The notes under the pieces: generated by a model
Databases searched by the model: none
Told to the model about the DNA's origin: nothing
What the model saw: only the letters and a program-made list of their open reading frames with translations
Program-made: the position numbers and the translations under genes
Source of the DNA: Apostichopus leukothele
Taxonomy: Eukaryota > Echinodermata > Holothuroidea > Aspidochirotida > Stichopodidae
Direction: 5' to 3'
NCBI GenBank assembly: GCA_010014835.2
Contig: JAAAKB020189270.1
Span: 1 to 20,408 of the forward strand
DNA length: 20,408 bases
In this document: one piece after another, positions 1 through 15,591 of the stretch
Numbering within the stretch: the first letter of the stretch is position 1
Layout: every line of letters starts with the position of its first letter

Positions 1-60
1 TTGCGCGGGTCAGCGGGTTTGGGTGTTAGAATGCGGGTCCAACCCGCGAAATGCGGGTCA
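1..60. repeat. GC-rich edge of an interspersed repeat
   Basis: The first 60 bases are far richer in G+C than what follows and repeat the word GCGGGT. The 10-base word AATGCGGGTC starts at 30 and again at 50, a 20-base period. GCGGGT (33-38) and ACCCGC (42-47) form a 6-bp inverted repeat with a 3-base loop. This looks like one end of an interspersed repeat cut by the window edge. The family cannot be named from this piece. Confidence 0.4.
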
Positions 61-803
61 GTTGGGAGCTCTGATAACATGTGGCCAAGTTTCATGCAAA
101 ATAATATGGTATATAATTGAAACCAAAATAACTATTTTTTCCCCCTCCATTTATTGATAACTCTAGAATCAAATGAACAATCAACTTCATTCTTCCAAAA
201 TAACTGTTGATGGCAACATTACCAAATTTGTTTAGGTTCTCAGCACTTTGTTACTGAACGTTATTAATAGAATTAAGCAATAGCTTTAGAGAGAAAAGCA
301 GGCTCTGGTCATTCAAACTCATCCAGGGCTCTCAACCCACCCCAAACCAGGACCTCTGTCCATGTAACACTGTAGAGTTTTAAGATTTGCTGTAGTGACC
401 TCAACTATAGCATACTGTAATTAGAGAAAGTTTCTCTGACTAAGTTCTAAGAGACATAATAACAGTGAGTACTGATTTTAAGAAACTAAATAAAAATACA
501 TTATCTTATATTTGAACCAAGAGGAGATTTTCATTGTAATGGATCTGTTACAGAGGAGGGTTAATGTAGTTCCTGCATCAAGACCAACGTTATCATATTC
601 GTTCGATCATACATTTTTGACCTTTTAACATAATTTTCTTTGATTTTTGCAGTGTTTTGCTTAGTTATTTATGAATAAAAGATATGAAAGCTTCAATAAA
701 AAATTTTAATTTGAAAGAATAGCTAGAGAATAATGTTCTACATAAAGCAACAAAATTGTTAACACAGGTTAAACTGCCCTTTGAAGTATACAGAAAGCCT
801 CAG

Positions 804-1219
804 TCAATGATCTGCCAGTGGAATTGAACCACCTGTAGGATAAGCTACATCACCAGAACAGATTGTTATGGCATAACTGATACAACTTGAGGAGTAACCA
901 GATAACTTAGAGCTTTTACTTTCATCAAACCAGCTACAACATTTTCGGTTCCTTACATGAATCAAATAAAGTATCCAATGCATTAAGTCAGAATGTGTAT
1001 GTGTTTTTTCTTTCTGACAATTGACACAGGCATTTCTTGTAATGAACAATTGTAACAAGTTTTGAACATCATTAATGCTTTTGACAGCTTTCCACTAGCA
1101 AACTTGTTCTTATCAACATGTTCAACAAAACAAATTTTTCCTTCTTTATTACTAAATGAACTTTGACTCTCCTCACATTTTCTCTGCACATGGGAGGTGA
1201 CAAAGCATGTGAAAATCAT
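804..1219 (-). other. Two overlapping open frames, possible decayed or UTR sequence
   Basis: Two adjacent - strand frames overlap here: 983-1219 (78 codons) and 804-1058 (84 codons). They would join through a single frame change near 1050. Both are rich in Cys, Lys and Ser and include CxxC pairs (CYNC, CVNC). I recognise no family. They could be a frameshifted remnant of a coding exon, an untranslated region, or chance. Chance is likely, since the region is AT-rich and no splice or start context stands out. Confidence 0.12.
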
Positions 1220-3643
1220 TCTATGACAGATAAAATAATTTCACCATTGTAGACAATCTACTGATATGTAATTGCCCTGTACAGTCATAAATCTGCCCCC
1301 ATTGCATTTTCATTCCTCATTTGTATTAACAGCCAAAACTCTCCTGAAATCCCCTCCCTCTGCTTCTCTGTTGTATTGAATGTAGATGGAGTGTGATACC
1401 CGGTTTAAAATCATTTGTGCAAGGTACTGTGGCTCTGACTGGTACCCCCGCCACAGAGAATGGACCATTAGTGATCCTACTGTATGGTTCACCTATTAAA
1501 GTTGTATGTGTAATTCTACTTAATATACTCAGACACATTCAATTTCAATAACTCAATGTTTAAAAGTGAAAATAACTAACAATCAGTACCTTGATATGCA
1601 GCTGCTGGTTGTAAATGACAGCATCGATAATGCCAAAGTAGAGACGCTCTTGTCAGAGTGGTGACATCACACAAAGAACATGCAAACAGCTGCAGGTCAT
1701 CATCCATGATTCTACCGGGTACACAAATTAAGGAGAGCAGAGACTGCTTAAGTTAAATTCAACACATTGTGCCAAGGAAGGGGGAGAGCTAGCACCTGGG
1801 GCCATTGGTGATGTTGGTGAAAATTTTATAAAAGATACATAGACTTTCCAACCCATTTACATGTAGCTTTACAAATTTACATGCACAAAGAAGTCATTAC
1901 CTGCACCAACATGAAACATACAAAACAGTGTTTTTTTTAAAGTTACTCCTGCGTCCTCTTTATATGTAGAATCTCATGCGGATATGATGATTAAAAGTCA
2001 CTGTCAGTGTCGCTCTCCCATGCAGAAAAGCAGAAAAATCTTTCCAAACTTTTGATCTGAAATATATTATTTACTACACTCATTTTAAACTGAAATATAT
2101 TTTACTTGCATGTACACGTGAATGTCAACAATTGAAGTTACACGCACAGTCAAAAAGTGACATGCATTGGTGCATGTGTTTATTCGAACATTGCTTTCCA
2201 TACAAATGTCTTCGAACTGCACGAATACATGTAGACAAATTCTCTTTACATGTAAACTCTCTTGCCGCATCAAGTGTTGCATGTATCCCAAGGTACAGTA
2301 TGCCAGTACTCCATTTACCACCAATAAGTTAAGATATACACTACTCTGTGAAAGTCTCAAACTTCAAAGTGAAGTTAACATAACATTACCTTCATCAACA
2401 TTTTTCTTGCACAATATCTACAACTGATATTTATGTTTCTATCTTTGTGATTAAAAAACCGGTTTGTGCTAAAATACATAGAGCCTATAAAAACTTGCAC
2501 ACACTGTAAAGGGGAAGAAAGGTGCAATGTAAATGTAAAAACATTATCACTACTTTAGGTGAGTCCTCAGAAATATGAACGGTTCCACCACTGTGGTTGG
2601 AGTAATGAATGATTATTTAGAAACTTTTCAAAGCACGAAGTCCCGATTCATTTGATATCTTCATTTCACGACGATATATTAATTGCATAAGCACATTCAT
2701 GGCAATAAGGCCCGAAATAAATCCATCTTCATCAGAAGTGATACACATGGTTGCTTTGGGCATGGCTCCGAGATTAACCAATTTGAAATTTAACTTCACC
2801 TATAAGCATTATTGCACTGCTTACAGTGTGCTAGCTCTTCTGAGAGTTTAAATTTTGGAAACCAGTGAATATAGGTAAAACCACCCTCCTTGATATCGGT
2901 TCAACTGTCTGATTATTTGATTAACTGAAGACTGACTAGGAAACGTCTAGTTTGTTCTGTTGAAAGCTTTTACTGATTTATAATTTGGTTACACTGTACT
3001 AAGAAAATTGACATAAAATACCCAAAGTAATTGTTAAGTTCAACCCACAGACCGTGAAAACGTTCAATGAGTGAGGCACAGTATATTGTACAGATAAGCC
3101 CACGTGGTCTTCATTACATAAATAGGTCATGGATAGGCCTACCATAATTCCTATAGTACGTACACGGTTACTTGTTGCATCCATTTCTAACTGAGGACAT
3201 TTCTACTGTGTCCTTTATGAATTAGTGGAAAATTAACATTACAGGAAATGGGCTGTGAAATGTAGTGCACAATCCTGTGCAATGACTAATCCAGGCAGGC
3301 CCTAACGTAACATAAGTGGCCCAGTATGAGTATGACAATAGCAATACCTTGAGAGTTGATGACTAGTTTTACCAATAACGTAAAGCTAAGTCTGACACAA
3401 TATAACATAACATTGGGGAAGTTGGGAGTAGGAATATTATCATATTTCATAAGCCTAATCTCGGGACTGGACTCAGTCACTGGAGAAATAGTGAGGCGAC
3501 GCCTAACTCCAAGTATTGTTGATAGGGGGCTGGCGCCTACTAGTAGTAGTAATAGGCTAGCATAAATTTGAGTTAAGCCTAGTAGGTATTAGTTTTCTAT
3601 TACAATATGGAGACTAATTAGGCTAAACATAAGCCTTTAAGGG

Positions 3644-3665
3644 CATAGGCTAGGCCTAGCCTATG
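3644..3665. repeat. 22-bp perfect palindrome centred on AGGCCT
   Basis: The 22 bases read identically on both strands. The centre is TAGGCCTA, flanked by AGGC and GCCT arms and closed by CAT/ATG at the ends. The surrounding 300 bases hold many shorter copies of TAGGCC and AGGCCT. It lies about 0.7 kb upstream of the RPS27 start. Confidence 0.85.
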
Positions 3666-4340
3666 TTATTGTAACGTTATAAATTGTAACCCACCGAGTT
3701 GAATTGAATTACTTAGGCCTTGTACTTACAGTACAAACTCTTTACAACTCGACTTTTCGTGCTGTGCCTAGCTGGCTGATCTTTGTCCAACTTAGGCGTA
3801 TCCCCAGGTAAAGCGAAACTAGTATTAGTAACTTAGCATAGATTCTTATCTAACTTAGGCCTCTACACACCGTAGGCCTATACATGATACAGTACATTGT
3901 ACAGCAGCGAGCGATTAAGTGTACCGTTTGGCTGGTTGTGCGTTGAACAGTTGTCGTCTGCCACTTTTTGAAGTGAGCGCGGCGCGAGAGGTGAAATTTA
4001 CATATTTTAATATAATGTGGGTGGGCTTCGGCGTTCAGGATGGAGCGGATAGAGAAATACATGAGCGTTAATCCCCTAATATATTAATATTTAGTGCGCT
4101 GAGGATGGAGCTAGCGCTGTAACCCCTGATCGCGATTTTTCGCACGTTTTCTGCTAACTTTTCCATTTTTAGTTGTTGCACGGTACGATCGATCGACTTA
4201 TTTCTAAATATACGGAAGCCGAAATGTGACAAATTTGCTAATATGCGGCAGTTTGAACTGATACAGCGGAGTGAACCATTTGGCGTTCCATAGATTACAA
4301 ATGTTCTGCGATTCAGACCAGTAAGTTTCTTTTAGTTTCG

Positions 4341-4380
4341 CTATAGCGCCATCATAAGGTCTTTTCTTGGCCTCTTTCCC
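4341..4380 (+). promoter_or_regulatory. RPS27 core promoter with TOP-type pyrimidine start
   Basis: A run of ten pyrimidines, CCTCTTTCCC (4371-4380), lies 22 bases before the ATG. A second pyrimidine stretch, CTTTTC, starts at 4361. Vertebrate and invertebrate ribosomal protein genes start transcription at a C inside such a tract, which becomes the 5' terminal oligopyrimidine (TOP) signal for growth-controlled translation. A TATA-like CTATAG (4341-4346) sits about 30 bases upstream of 4371. GCGCCATC (4346-4353) is a weak match to the reverse of a YY1 core. The start site is inferred from these signals. Confidence 0.6.
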
Positions 4381-4402
4381 TGCAAGTTGTGAAGCCGTCA
4401 AC

Positions 4403-9821
<5,419 letters not shown>

Positions 9822-10076
9822 GCTCTCTCTAAAAATGGGGTGAGAGATTGCAGCAGAGTCACAGTCCAACCATGCTAACAACAGTACAAAGCAGTTCCAC
9901 CATGATAACTACAGTCAAAGCCAAAAGATGTCTACATGACCAGAAAGCATTTAACCATAACCCTTTATTTGTCTTTTTTTTCCTTATTTCAATCTTGATG
10001 AATATTTAGTATTATTGGTTTGTATATAGCTGACAATTCCAGACGATATTACCCAAGACTAACCCTTCAGCAGTCA

Positions 10077-10111
10077 CAGTCACTTATTGTGACAGTCACT
10101 TAGTGTGACAG
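10077..10111. repeat. Two 16-bp tandem units, each a near palindrome
   Basis: CAGTCACTTATTGTGA (10077-10092) is followed at once by CAGTCACTTAGTGTGA (10093-10108) and then CAG. The two differ at one base. Each contains GTCAC and GTGAC arms around a 5-base centre, so each can fold into a small hairpin. Further GTGAC/GTCAC words flank the array (10071, 10112, 10159). Confidence 0.8.
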
Positions 10112-10307
10112 GTGACTACCAAACATCACATGTGCTTGTTTCATCACAAATCCCTCTGTGACAGTTGACAGTGTAATTGACTAAAATATCAAGATTATCT
10201 CTTCATTTGTCACTTGCTCGTATAGTCTTTATATCTAAAACATCACATTGGAATGTAATCCTGTCAATACGGGGGTATTTTTGCATCTGTTGTTTAAGTC
10301 GATGGCC

Positions 10308-10313
10308 AATAAA
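10308..10313 (+). terminator. Probable RPS27 poly(A) signal AATAAA
   Basis: AATAAA is followed about 30 to 50 bases later by a GU-rich stretch (TTGTGTGTCAGTGTTGTGTT from about 10341), the usual downstream element for cleavage and polyadenylation. It is the first canonical hexamer after the RPS27 stop codon. Confidence 0.5.
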
Positions 10314-11840
10314 TGCGGAATCTTTCATCCCAGTTGAACCATTGTGTGTCAGTGTTGTGTTTACAAACTCTTCTGTGAATCAGTCTCAGAAGGAAAAAAA
10401 GTATTTCATTTTATAGAAAGTGACATTAGTGTCCCCTGGCCCAGACCTAACCCTCCGACCCCCTTCCCCACCACCTCTAAGAACTAATGCAGAATTTTAA
10501 ATATAAAAAAAAATCAGCCCATCTTGCAAGGACAGAAGAAGATATTTTTGGTAACCGATAACTCATTCCGGAAACAGGTCATACTTCTGAGGCTCTTCCT
10601 GGAAGTGAAGATCAAACAATCTTTTCGATGATGGTGTTTATAGCTTTGATTAGATTCATGGAGGTATCTGAAAGAGTTTGTAGTATTTGGATGGTTATCT
10701 CATCACTGATGAGCTATAGTCTAGTATGTCCACTCACCTACCCCCCCCCCCACTCGCCCATTGCCCTGTCCCTTTTCACTGGCTTATGACTGTGTATAGT
10801 ACAATTCACTAAGCCAAGGTGTCCAATCCAACCTTAATTGATTCCTAGAAGCTCCATGGAAGTCACTGTTGCAGTGCTTCTTTCCTTTTTTGTGTCAATG
10901 GTGCTTCTGACATGGGCGGATAGGAGAGAGATATATTCTTGATTTTTGCAAATTCCACCCATATGATCCTCTATGGATGGGCTGTAGGCAGATCCAAATG
11001 ATGGGTGTGACTGTCTGGTCGTCCAATGCAGCTCCCATGTCAGGTTAGGTCAAAGAAATCAAATGGTGCATGTGTGGCATACTTGAACTAGTTTGGTCTG
11101 TAATTAGGTTTAAATGCAAGGCTGTGCTATTTGATTAATGAAATAATTCCCCTGACTGACGATAGAGGTGGGGATCATCCTGGCCCAGCCAACCACCCCC
11201 CCCCCCTCCCCCCTACTCTGCTCACAACTGAAGAAAGAAGCTGGAATGGGGATACACTAAATGAAATTAAGTGTAAACATTGTCGGTGGTTTGATATCAG
11301 TATAGACCAAAATCACTCTGCATTATGTAGCAACATGTAGTACCAGTATGTATGTAAGAAAATATAAAGTAGGATTTAGAAATATATAAATTTTATTTTT
11401 GTATACATATTTAATGCAACATTCACAGCGTGATAGAGATAGCTATATGTTATTAATAAACCTTTAGATCTTTAGTTACGAGCTGTTTATATTTACAACG
11501 CACAAAGTTGCGAAAGTTCAAACGTCATTACCACAAATATTTGCAAACTTCAAAGCCTGATTGCATTAATCATTACACCCCATCTCTTGCCCTCCCCCAA
11601 GCAATAACTCACCCCTGGTCCCGGCCATGTTTGTAGATCTTTAACTCAAACTGACTTTGTATTAGAATGTGTTGTGTTTGTACTAGGCCTAAATGTAGCC
11701 TACAAAATGTTCACAATAACTGACCCAATGAGACAGCAATTTCGGAGGTTTCATATAATAAGTGATTATGAGGTTTAAGCTCAGCCTCTGACACAAGTGT
11801 CAGAAGAGAGAGAGAGAGATAATGTAAGACAGGTGTCCTC

Positions 11841-11858
11841 GCAATGGCCCGCCATTGC
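11841..11858. repeat. 8-bp perfect inverted repeat, 2-base spacer
   Basis: GCAATGGC (11841-11848) and GCCATTGC (11851-11858) are exact reverse complements around CC. They sit in a locally CpG-richer patch. No function is visible. Confidence 0.7.
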
Positions 11859-12529
11859 TGCGGTACCACAATTTATTGCCCCATTGATGTTACACACTTA
11901 ATTCGTGACTTTCTATGTCGGCTAAAGCAGAGATGTTTTCAAGTGGTATGATGTCCTACCAACCTTTAAGATGGCTACATCGCTTGCCCTATCATGAAAC
12001 AAACTCCAATTTTTGTAGCACGACCAATGAAATTATCAACTAGAAGAAAGGAAAATTTACGACACGGTTGACCGTGCTCGAAGCTATCAATGAGAAAATC
12101 TTCTAATAATATTGCTATTTAAGAGATAAATAAGTCATAACTTTCGGTTCATCATCAACATCACAATCTGGAAAAGCTTTTCGGTTACAAACGTAAATAC
12201 GTCTGGACGGTCTGGAGTACTTGGCCTAATCTCCACATTTGAAATGCTCTAAATCACCTTAAACCTTCCTAATGTGTCGATCAATTGTTCTTTGATTTAT
12301 ACTCCTTAATATCCCGGTATAGAAATGATCATGAACTCTGGAAAAAATGTCCAACCGCCTCTAAAGGTTATTTTAGGCACTTTCCTCGACAATAATTATC
12401 CTTTTTAATTATTAACCTAACTCTAATTGTGATATGGTACGGGTTGTAATATAGAAACTTCAACCAGAATAAATTCAGTATAGCGCCACTCCTTTTGTTT
12501 TTATTACGCAACAGCATTTCAGTTCAGGA

Positions 12530-12601
12530 TGACGCAAAGAACTATTTCTATGGGATGACGTCAATATCGCAAGGTCCGCCTTGCCTTAAATAGTGACGTC
12601 A
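12530..12601. promoter_or_regulatory. Cluster of CRE/ATF-like sites
   Basis: Two perfect TGACGTCA palindromes lie at 12556-12563 and 12594-12601, both followed by ATA as TGACGTCAATA. A related TGACGCAA lies at 12530. TGACGTCA is the full CRE bound by CREB/ATF bZIP factors. Between the two sites, GCAAGG (12569-12574) and CCTTGC (12579-12584) form a 6-bp inverted repeat. No obvious transcript starts beside it, so it could be a distal enhancer or chance. A further TGACGTCA is at 13616. Confidence 0.4.
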
Positions 12602-13289
12602 ATAATCATAACACCTATATTGCCTGTATAACATAATCCGTCCAATGTGAGAGAAATTAACATAAAATGAATAATAACAATTTATGATTAACATGGATAC
12701 AAATACTAGCTGGTCTAGTCAGCAGACTTTCACTGGCAGTCGACTTTATGTACAATTGATTAACAATTTTGAAATACTGCACACACAATTTCTTCTTATT
12801 TTCTTTTCTCTATATTAGATACATATGCCTAATATTCTGATAATAGATTATCTTTTATAACTATATAATTGTTTTACATTGAGAGAATAAAGAGACTACA
12901 GACAATTATTCTTTAGAAGTCATTACAATTCACTTTACGGTCACTGCGTAGATACACAGGCTACTCTGTGAAAGGTAATGCAATACAACAATCCATTCCT
13001 TTCTTACCTCAATCTCCAGGATATTGTTAATCTACACGTACTATTTATGGTCAAAGACAATTATTCTTTGGCAAATAAAAGAATATAATTTTCATATGTA
13101 AGAACGTCGAACTTTTGCTTTTTAACTTTCAAGTGATTTGACACTTAGACGTTCTTTGCTGTTCCTTACACTGAAACAGCCTGGCGACAGCAGAACTAAA
13201 CTGTAACGGCGTGGTCGTATAAAAGACTTGTAATGCTCTTTTGTGAGAGCACGCAGGGCAATAGAATTATACGGTGGTAGTATAAAGTA

Positions 13290-13770
13290 TACTCAGTTAC
13301 GTCATGGTGGCGATACCATTATACTTTAGCAGCATGATGACAATGCGTCTACATTGTAAAATCATGATCGTATGAGAAAATGATAAGTTCACTGGTTGTA
13401 ACATAGATATAACGTGATGTCATGATGATGACGATAGAGCTGTAGGCCAACCGTAGCATTGTCATGGCAATAATATTATACTGTGTGATATCATCGTTAC
13501 AGTAAACCAATAATGTGCCACGATGCTATTAATGTGGCTAAAAGTTTACACAAGGTGATGGCAATTGAACTACAAAATGACGCCGTGCTATTTAACAACA
13601 GGTGATGACCACATGTGACGTCACAGTGGCAATAGGCGTGACAATACAACATATGATGGCAATGTTATCACAATGACTGTCGCATCATTCTGTGATATCA
13701 CGGTGACGATTGGACTATATTGTCATACGAGATAGTAATAGTCTTGTCAAGTGACATCATGATGTAACTC
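13290..13770. repeat. Degenerate tandem repeat, GTGATATCAYGGTGRCAAT type
   Basis: Variants of one word recur about ten times in roughly 480 bases, for example ACGTCATGGTGGCGAT (13291), GTGATGTCATGATGATGA (13413), GTGATATCATCG (13486), GTGACGTCACAGTGGCAAT (13615), TATGATGGCAAT (13651), GTGATATCACGGTGACGAT (13691) and GTGACATCATGATG (13751). Spacing is irregular at about 30 to 70 bases. It looks like an old minisatellite rather than coding DNA. Confidence 0.5.
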
Positions 13771-14100
13771 CAAAGAACACCTCTTTGTCAAACATTGACC
13801 CACACAACGTAGGGTGCAAATGTAACCTTTTCTTCTTCTTCTTATTATTTTTTTCTCGTGGTTATACACTAAACAAAGACTATTTAATTTACTGCAAGAT
13901 AATCTAAAATGATACCAGAGAACCACAACATTAGAAAAAGACTAGAAAAGCACTGGAAGAACTGGCCGTCGATATCGTCAGGCACAATCATTTTGATAAA
14001 TTTGTTATTTCTTCATCTTTTTTTCCACATCTGTATACCATAATTTATCATTCACTCATAGCACGCACTGTTCTTTTTTTCTTATCACTGGAGTATATTG

Positions 14101-14625
14101 TCAAAATACGAAGTCCACTTCGCTGCCATACCCACTCTCTGCACTGATAGAGCGGAAGTAGGGTCCTTTGGTACAGTTGTCCTCGCAAAAGGAGGAATCT
14201 TTCAGTTTGTCTTCCCCAACTGAAGAATAGAGATGATTCTCCATCATGTAAAAATCTATACCGACATCGTCGTTCGGTACTACCGCGGTGTCGTCCTCGG
14301 TGTCTACTTCACCTGGTACCATGTGATCTTCCCTATTATCCTTGATGTCGACTTCAGGGACGACCGTGTCCGTTACTTCTTCGATGTAGGGCTGCATCAG
14401 CCCCTCTTCCTGTGATAGGATGAACTTTTGACCTTCGAGCTGAGATGGATCAAAGACAATAAGTTGGTCACTATCGTCCAGATCAAGGCTGGTGGTCTCT
14501 GCCAGTTGTTTCTGCCATTTTTCAGCCATCGCATACCCTGTCGCCTCTCGGGGTTGCAAGAACCACACAAAGTTGTTTAAGTCTCCGGCAAGCATTGGTA
14601 AAGGATCCTGTAAAGCATCCTCGTT
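14101..14625 (-). CDS. Last coding exon of an unrecognised acidic protein (partial)
   Basis: On the - strand a frame is open from 14625 to the stop TGA (14103-14101), giving 174 residues. An in-frame stop, TAG (14628-14626), coincides with a good acceptor, TTATTTTGTTGTACATTAG. The only early Met (14595) has a poor Kozak context (C at -3), so I read this as a 3' terminal exon entered by splicing rather than a whole gene. The sequence starts NEDALQDPLPMLAGDLNNFV and then turns strongly acidic, with clusters such as DLDDSD, EVDTEDD and PNDDVGIDF. It ends SAESGYGSEVDFVF. A YSSV motif fits the YxxPhi sorting pattern. This looks like a cytosolic tail, perhaps of a receptor (a SEFIR/IL-17-receptor-like end is a weak guess), but I do not recognise the family. 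Upstream exons must lie to the right, opposite the PMT gene. Confidence 0.6.
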   Translation of the reverse strand, partial: NEDALQDPLPMLAGDLNNFVWFLQPREATGYAMAEKWQKQLAETTSLDLDDSDQLIVFDPSQLEGQKFILSQEEGLMQPYIEEVTDTVVPEVDIKDNREDHMVPGEVDTEDDTAVVPNDDVGIDFYMMENHLYSSVGEDKLKDSSFCEDNCTKGPYFRSISAESGYGSEVDFVF

Positions 14626-14756
14626 CTAATGTACAACAAAATAAGAAAGGACCGGTTAAATATTATTGTTGCTATAATTAGGTATGACGCAATTTGTCAA
14701 TTTTACAGTATCGCATAATACACACATACGGCACCCGCACACAGATATGGCTATAT

Positions 14757-14812
14757 ATTATATATACATATATATAGGCCTATATATATTCCGATTACAG
14801 ATATATATTACG

Positions 14813-14850
<38 letters not shown>
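14757..14850. repeat. TA-rich microsatellite
   Basis: An interrupted (TA)n stretch ends in a pure (TA)18 run at 14815-14850. A TAGGCCTA word interrupts it near 14775. It lies in the putative intron just upstream (on the - strand) of the acidic-protein exon. Confidence 0.9.
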
Positions 14851-14854
<4 letters not shown>

Positions 14855-14939
14855 TTAATCCTGTCTCTGCTTGAGCCTACGAAATCAGAGCTATGAGCTG
14901 GCTCTTTTAGTATTGTTCAGTGTAAGTTGATCTTCGGAA

Positions 14940-15058
14940 ATGGACTTGTCTTCATTTGATCTTTCGACTGAACTTCGCTTAATCGAAAACGTATCCATTT
15001 TTCTTGACTCCTGTCTCCGTGTTGGTTTGAATCGCCTGAATTGGGAAAGTACGCTGAG
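14940..15058 (+). other. Possible PMT 5' exon carrying a small open frame
   Basis: ATG at 14940 opens a 40-codon frame (MDLSSFDLSTELRLIENVSI...) that reaches a strong donor, CTGAG|GTGAGC (15059), and stops two bases into it. Joining 15058 to the acceptor at 15413 gives the same stop, so this could only be a 5' UTR exon with an upstream ORF, not the PMT N-terminus. The opposite strand of the same stretch is also open (Ser-rich, Met near 14998), so chance is a real alternative. Confidence 0.2.
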
Positions 15059-15413
15059 GTGAGCTTGGAAGAAGCCTAAAGAGAAGGGTCTATATTTAAT
15101 CGCCTCGCCTCGGTTGATTGTTCTAACCTCCTTTTAAAGCGAGATGCATGCATTGTGAGCTTGCTACAACTCTATAATATGGAAGAAAACCGCTAAATAA
15201 AATATGCCAGCAATAAACCTTAAATGACCTTCAAAAATACGTACAAGAAAATGTCGCAGTACGATAAATTGCTTTGGTGGCCGTCAAATATTTTGTGAAG
15301 ATTAACATGAATTGATTTTTTGAATATTTGTGTGTAGGCTATGTGTGCGGGGAGGGGGGGGGGGGCAATATCCTTTGAATATTATCAAATATCAATTCTT
15401 CTATTAGCTTCAG

Positions 15414-15591
15414 GTGAAATCAGACAAGAGATGCGGTCGTTTTGGTCTGGTTTCACGAAAGATGCCAGTGCTGAGGACATGATGCTAGATACAAATGCAT
15501 CGAGTCTGCAGAGAGAAGAATTGCCTGAAGTATTGAGCCTACTACCAGAATATAAGGGCAAACGAATTCTGGAACTAGCAGGAGGAATTGG
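15414..15591 (+). CDS. PMT exon 1 of those seen (start and SAM motif I)
   Basis: The acceptor CTATTAGCTTCAG (AG at 15412-15413) precedes the exon and the donor is GTAAGT (15592). The exon ends in phase 2 with GG of Gly54. ATG 15431 has G at -3 and sits three residues before the conserved Phe-Trp. The frame is open upstream as GEIRQE, so a previous coding exon is possible. It encodes residues 1-53 and most of the glycine-rich SAM loop. Confidence 0.85.

Larger units (their letters stand above)
61..4340. other. Intergenic region without a recognised gene
   Basis: I see no coding exon that I recognise in this 4.3 kb. Short open frames occur on both strands, for example - strand 804-1219 and 1310-1538, but they lack recognisable domains. 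The part from about 3500 to 3900 is rich in AGGCCT/TAGGCC words, including a 22-bp palindrome at 3644-3665. From about 3900 to 4250 the DNA becomes richer in CpG (for example GAGCGCGGCGCGAG near 3974), as expected when approaching the RPS27 promoter. The word GGATGGAGC occurs near 4038 and again near 4103. Confidence 0.5.
9822..10313 (+). other. Probable RPS27 3' UTR
   Basis: No other coding sequence follows the stop. The first canonical AATAAA is at 10308, so the 3' UTR would be about 500 bases, long for a ribosomal protein gene. A tandem array of GTCACTTATTGTGAC-type units lies within it (10077-10111). A shorter form using a variant signal such as AATATT near 10001 cannot be excluded. Confidence 0.45.
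10320..14100. other. Long non-coding stretch between RPS27 and the - strand gene
   Basis: I see no coding exon here. It holds C11 runs at 10741-10751 and 11196-11206, a short (AG)n near 11807-11818, an 8-bp inverted repeat at 11841-11858, a cluster of CRE-like sites at 12530-12601, and a degenerate repeat tract at about 13290-13770. The right part may be the 3' UTR of the - strand gene that ends at 14101. A clear - strand poly(A) signal close to that stop was not found. Confidence 0.5.
14632..15413. other. Spacer between the opposed genes, possible PMT 5' region
   Basis: This stretch holds the TA microsatellite, a small + strand open frame with a good donor (14940-15058), and a G12 run (15354-15365) just before PMT exon 1. 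It must contain intron or further exons of the - strand gene, and may contain the PMT promoter or 5' UTR exon. I could not fix either. Confidence 0.4.

Noticed and set aside
815-845. tRNA-like B box GGTTCAATTCC on the - strand.
   Set aside because: No matching A box or acceptor stem; the T-arm pairing is only four of five.
14684-14896. 70-codon + strand frame rich in Tyr and Ile.
   Set aside because: It is a translation of the TA microsatellite.
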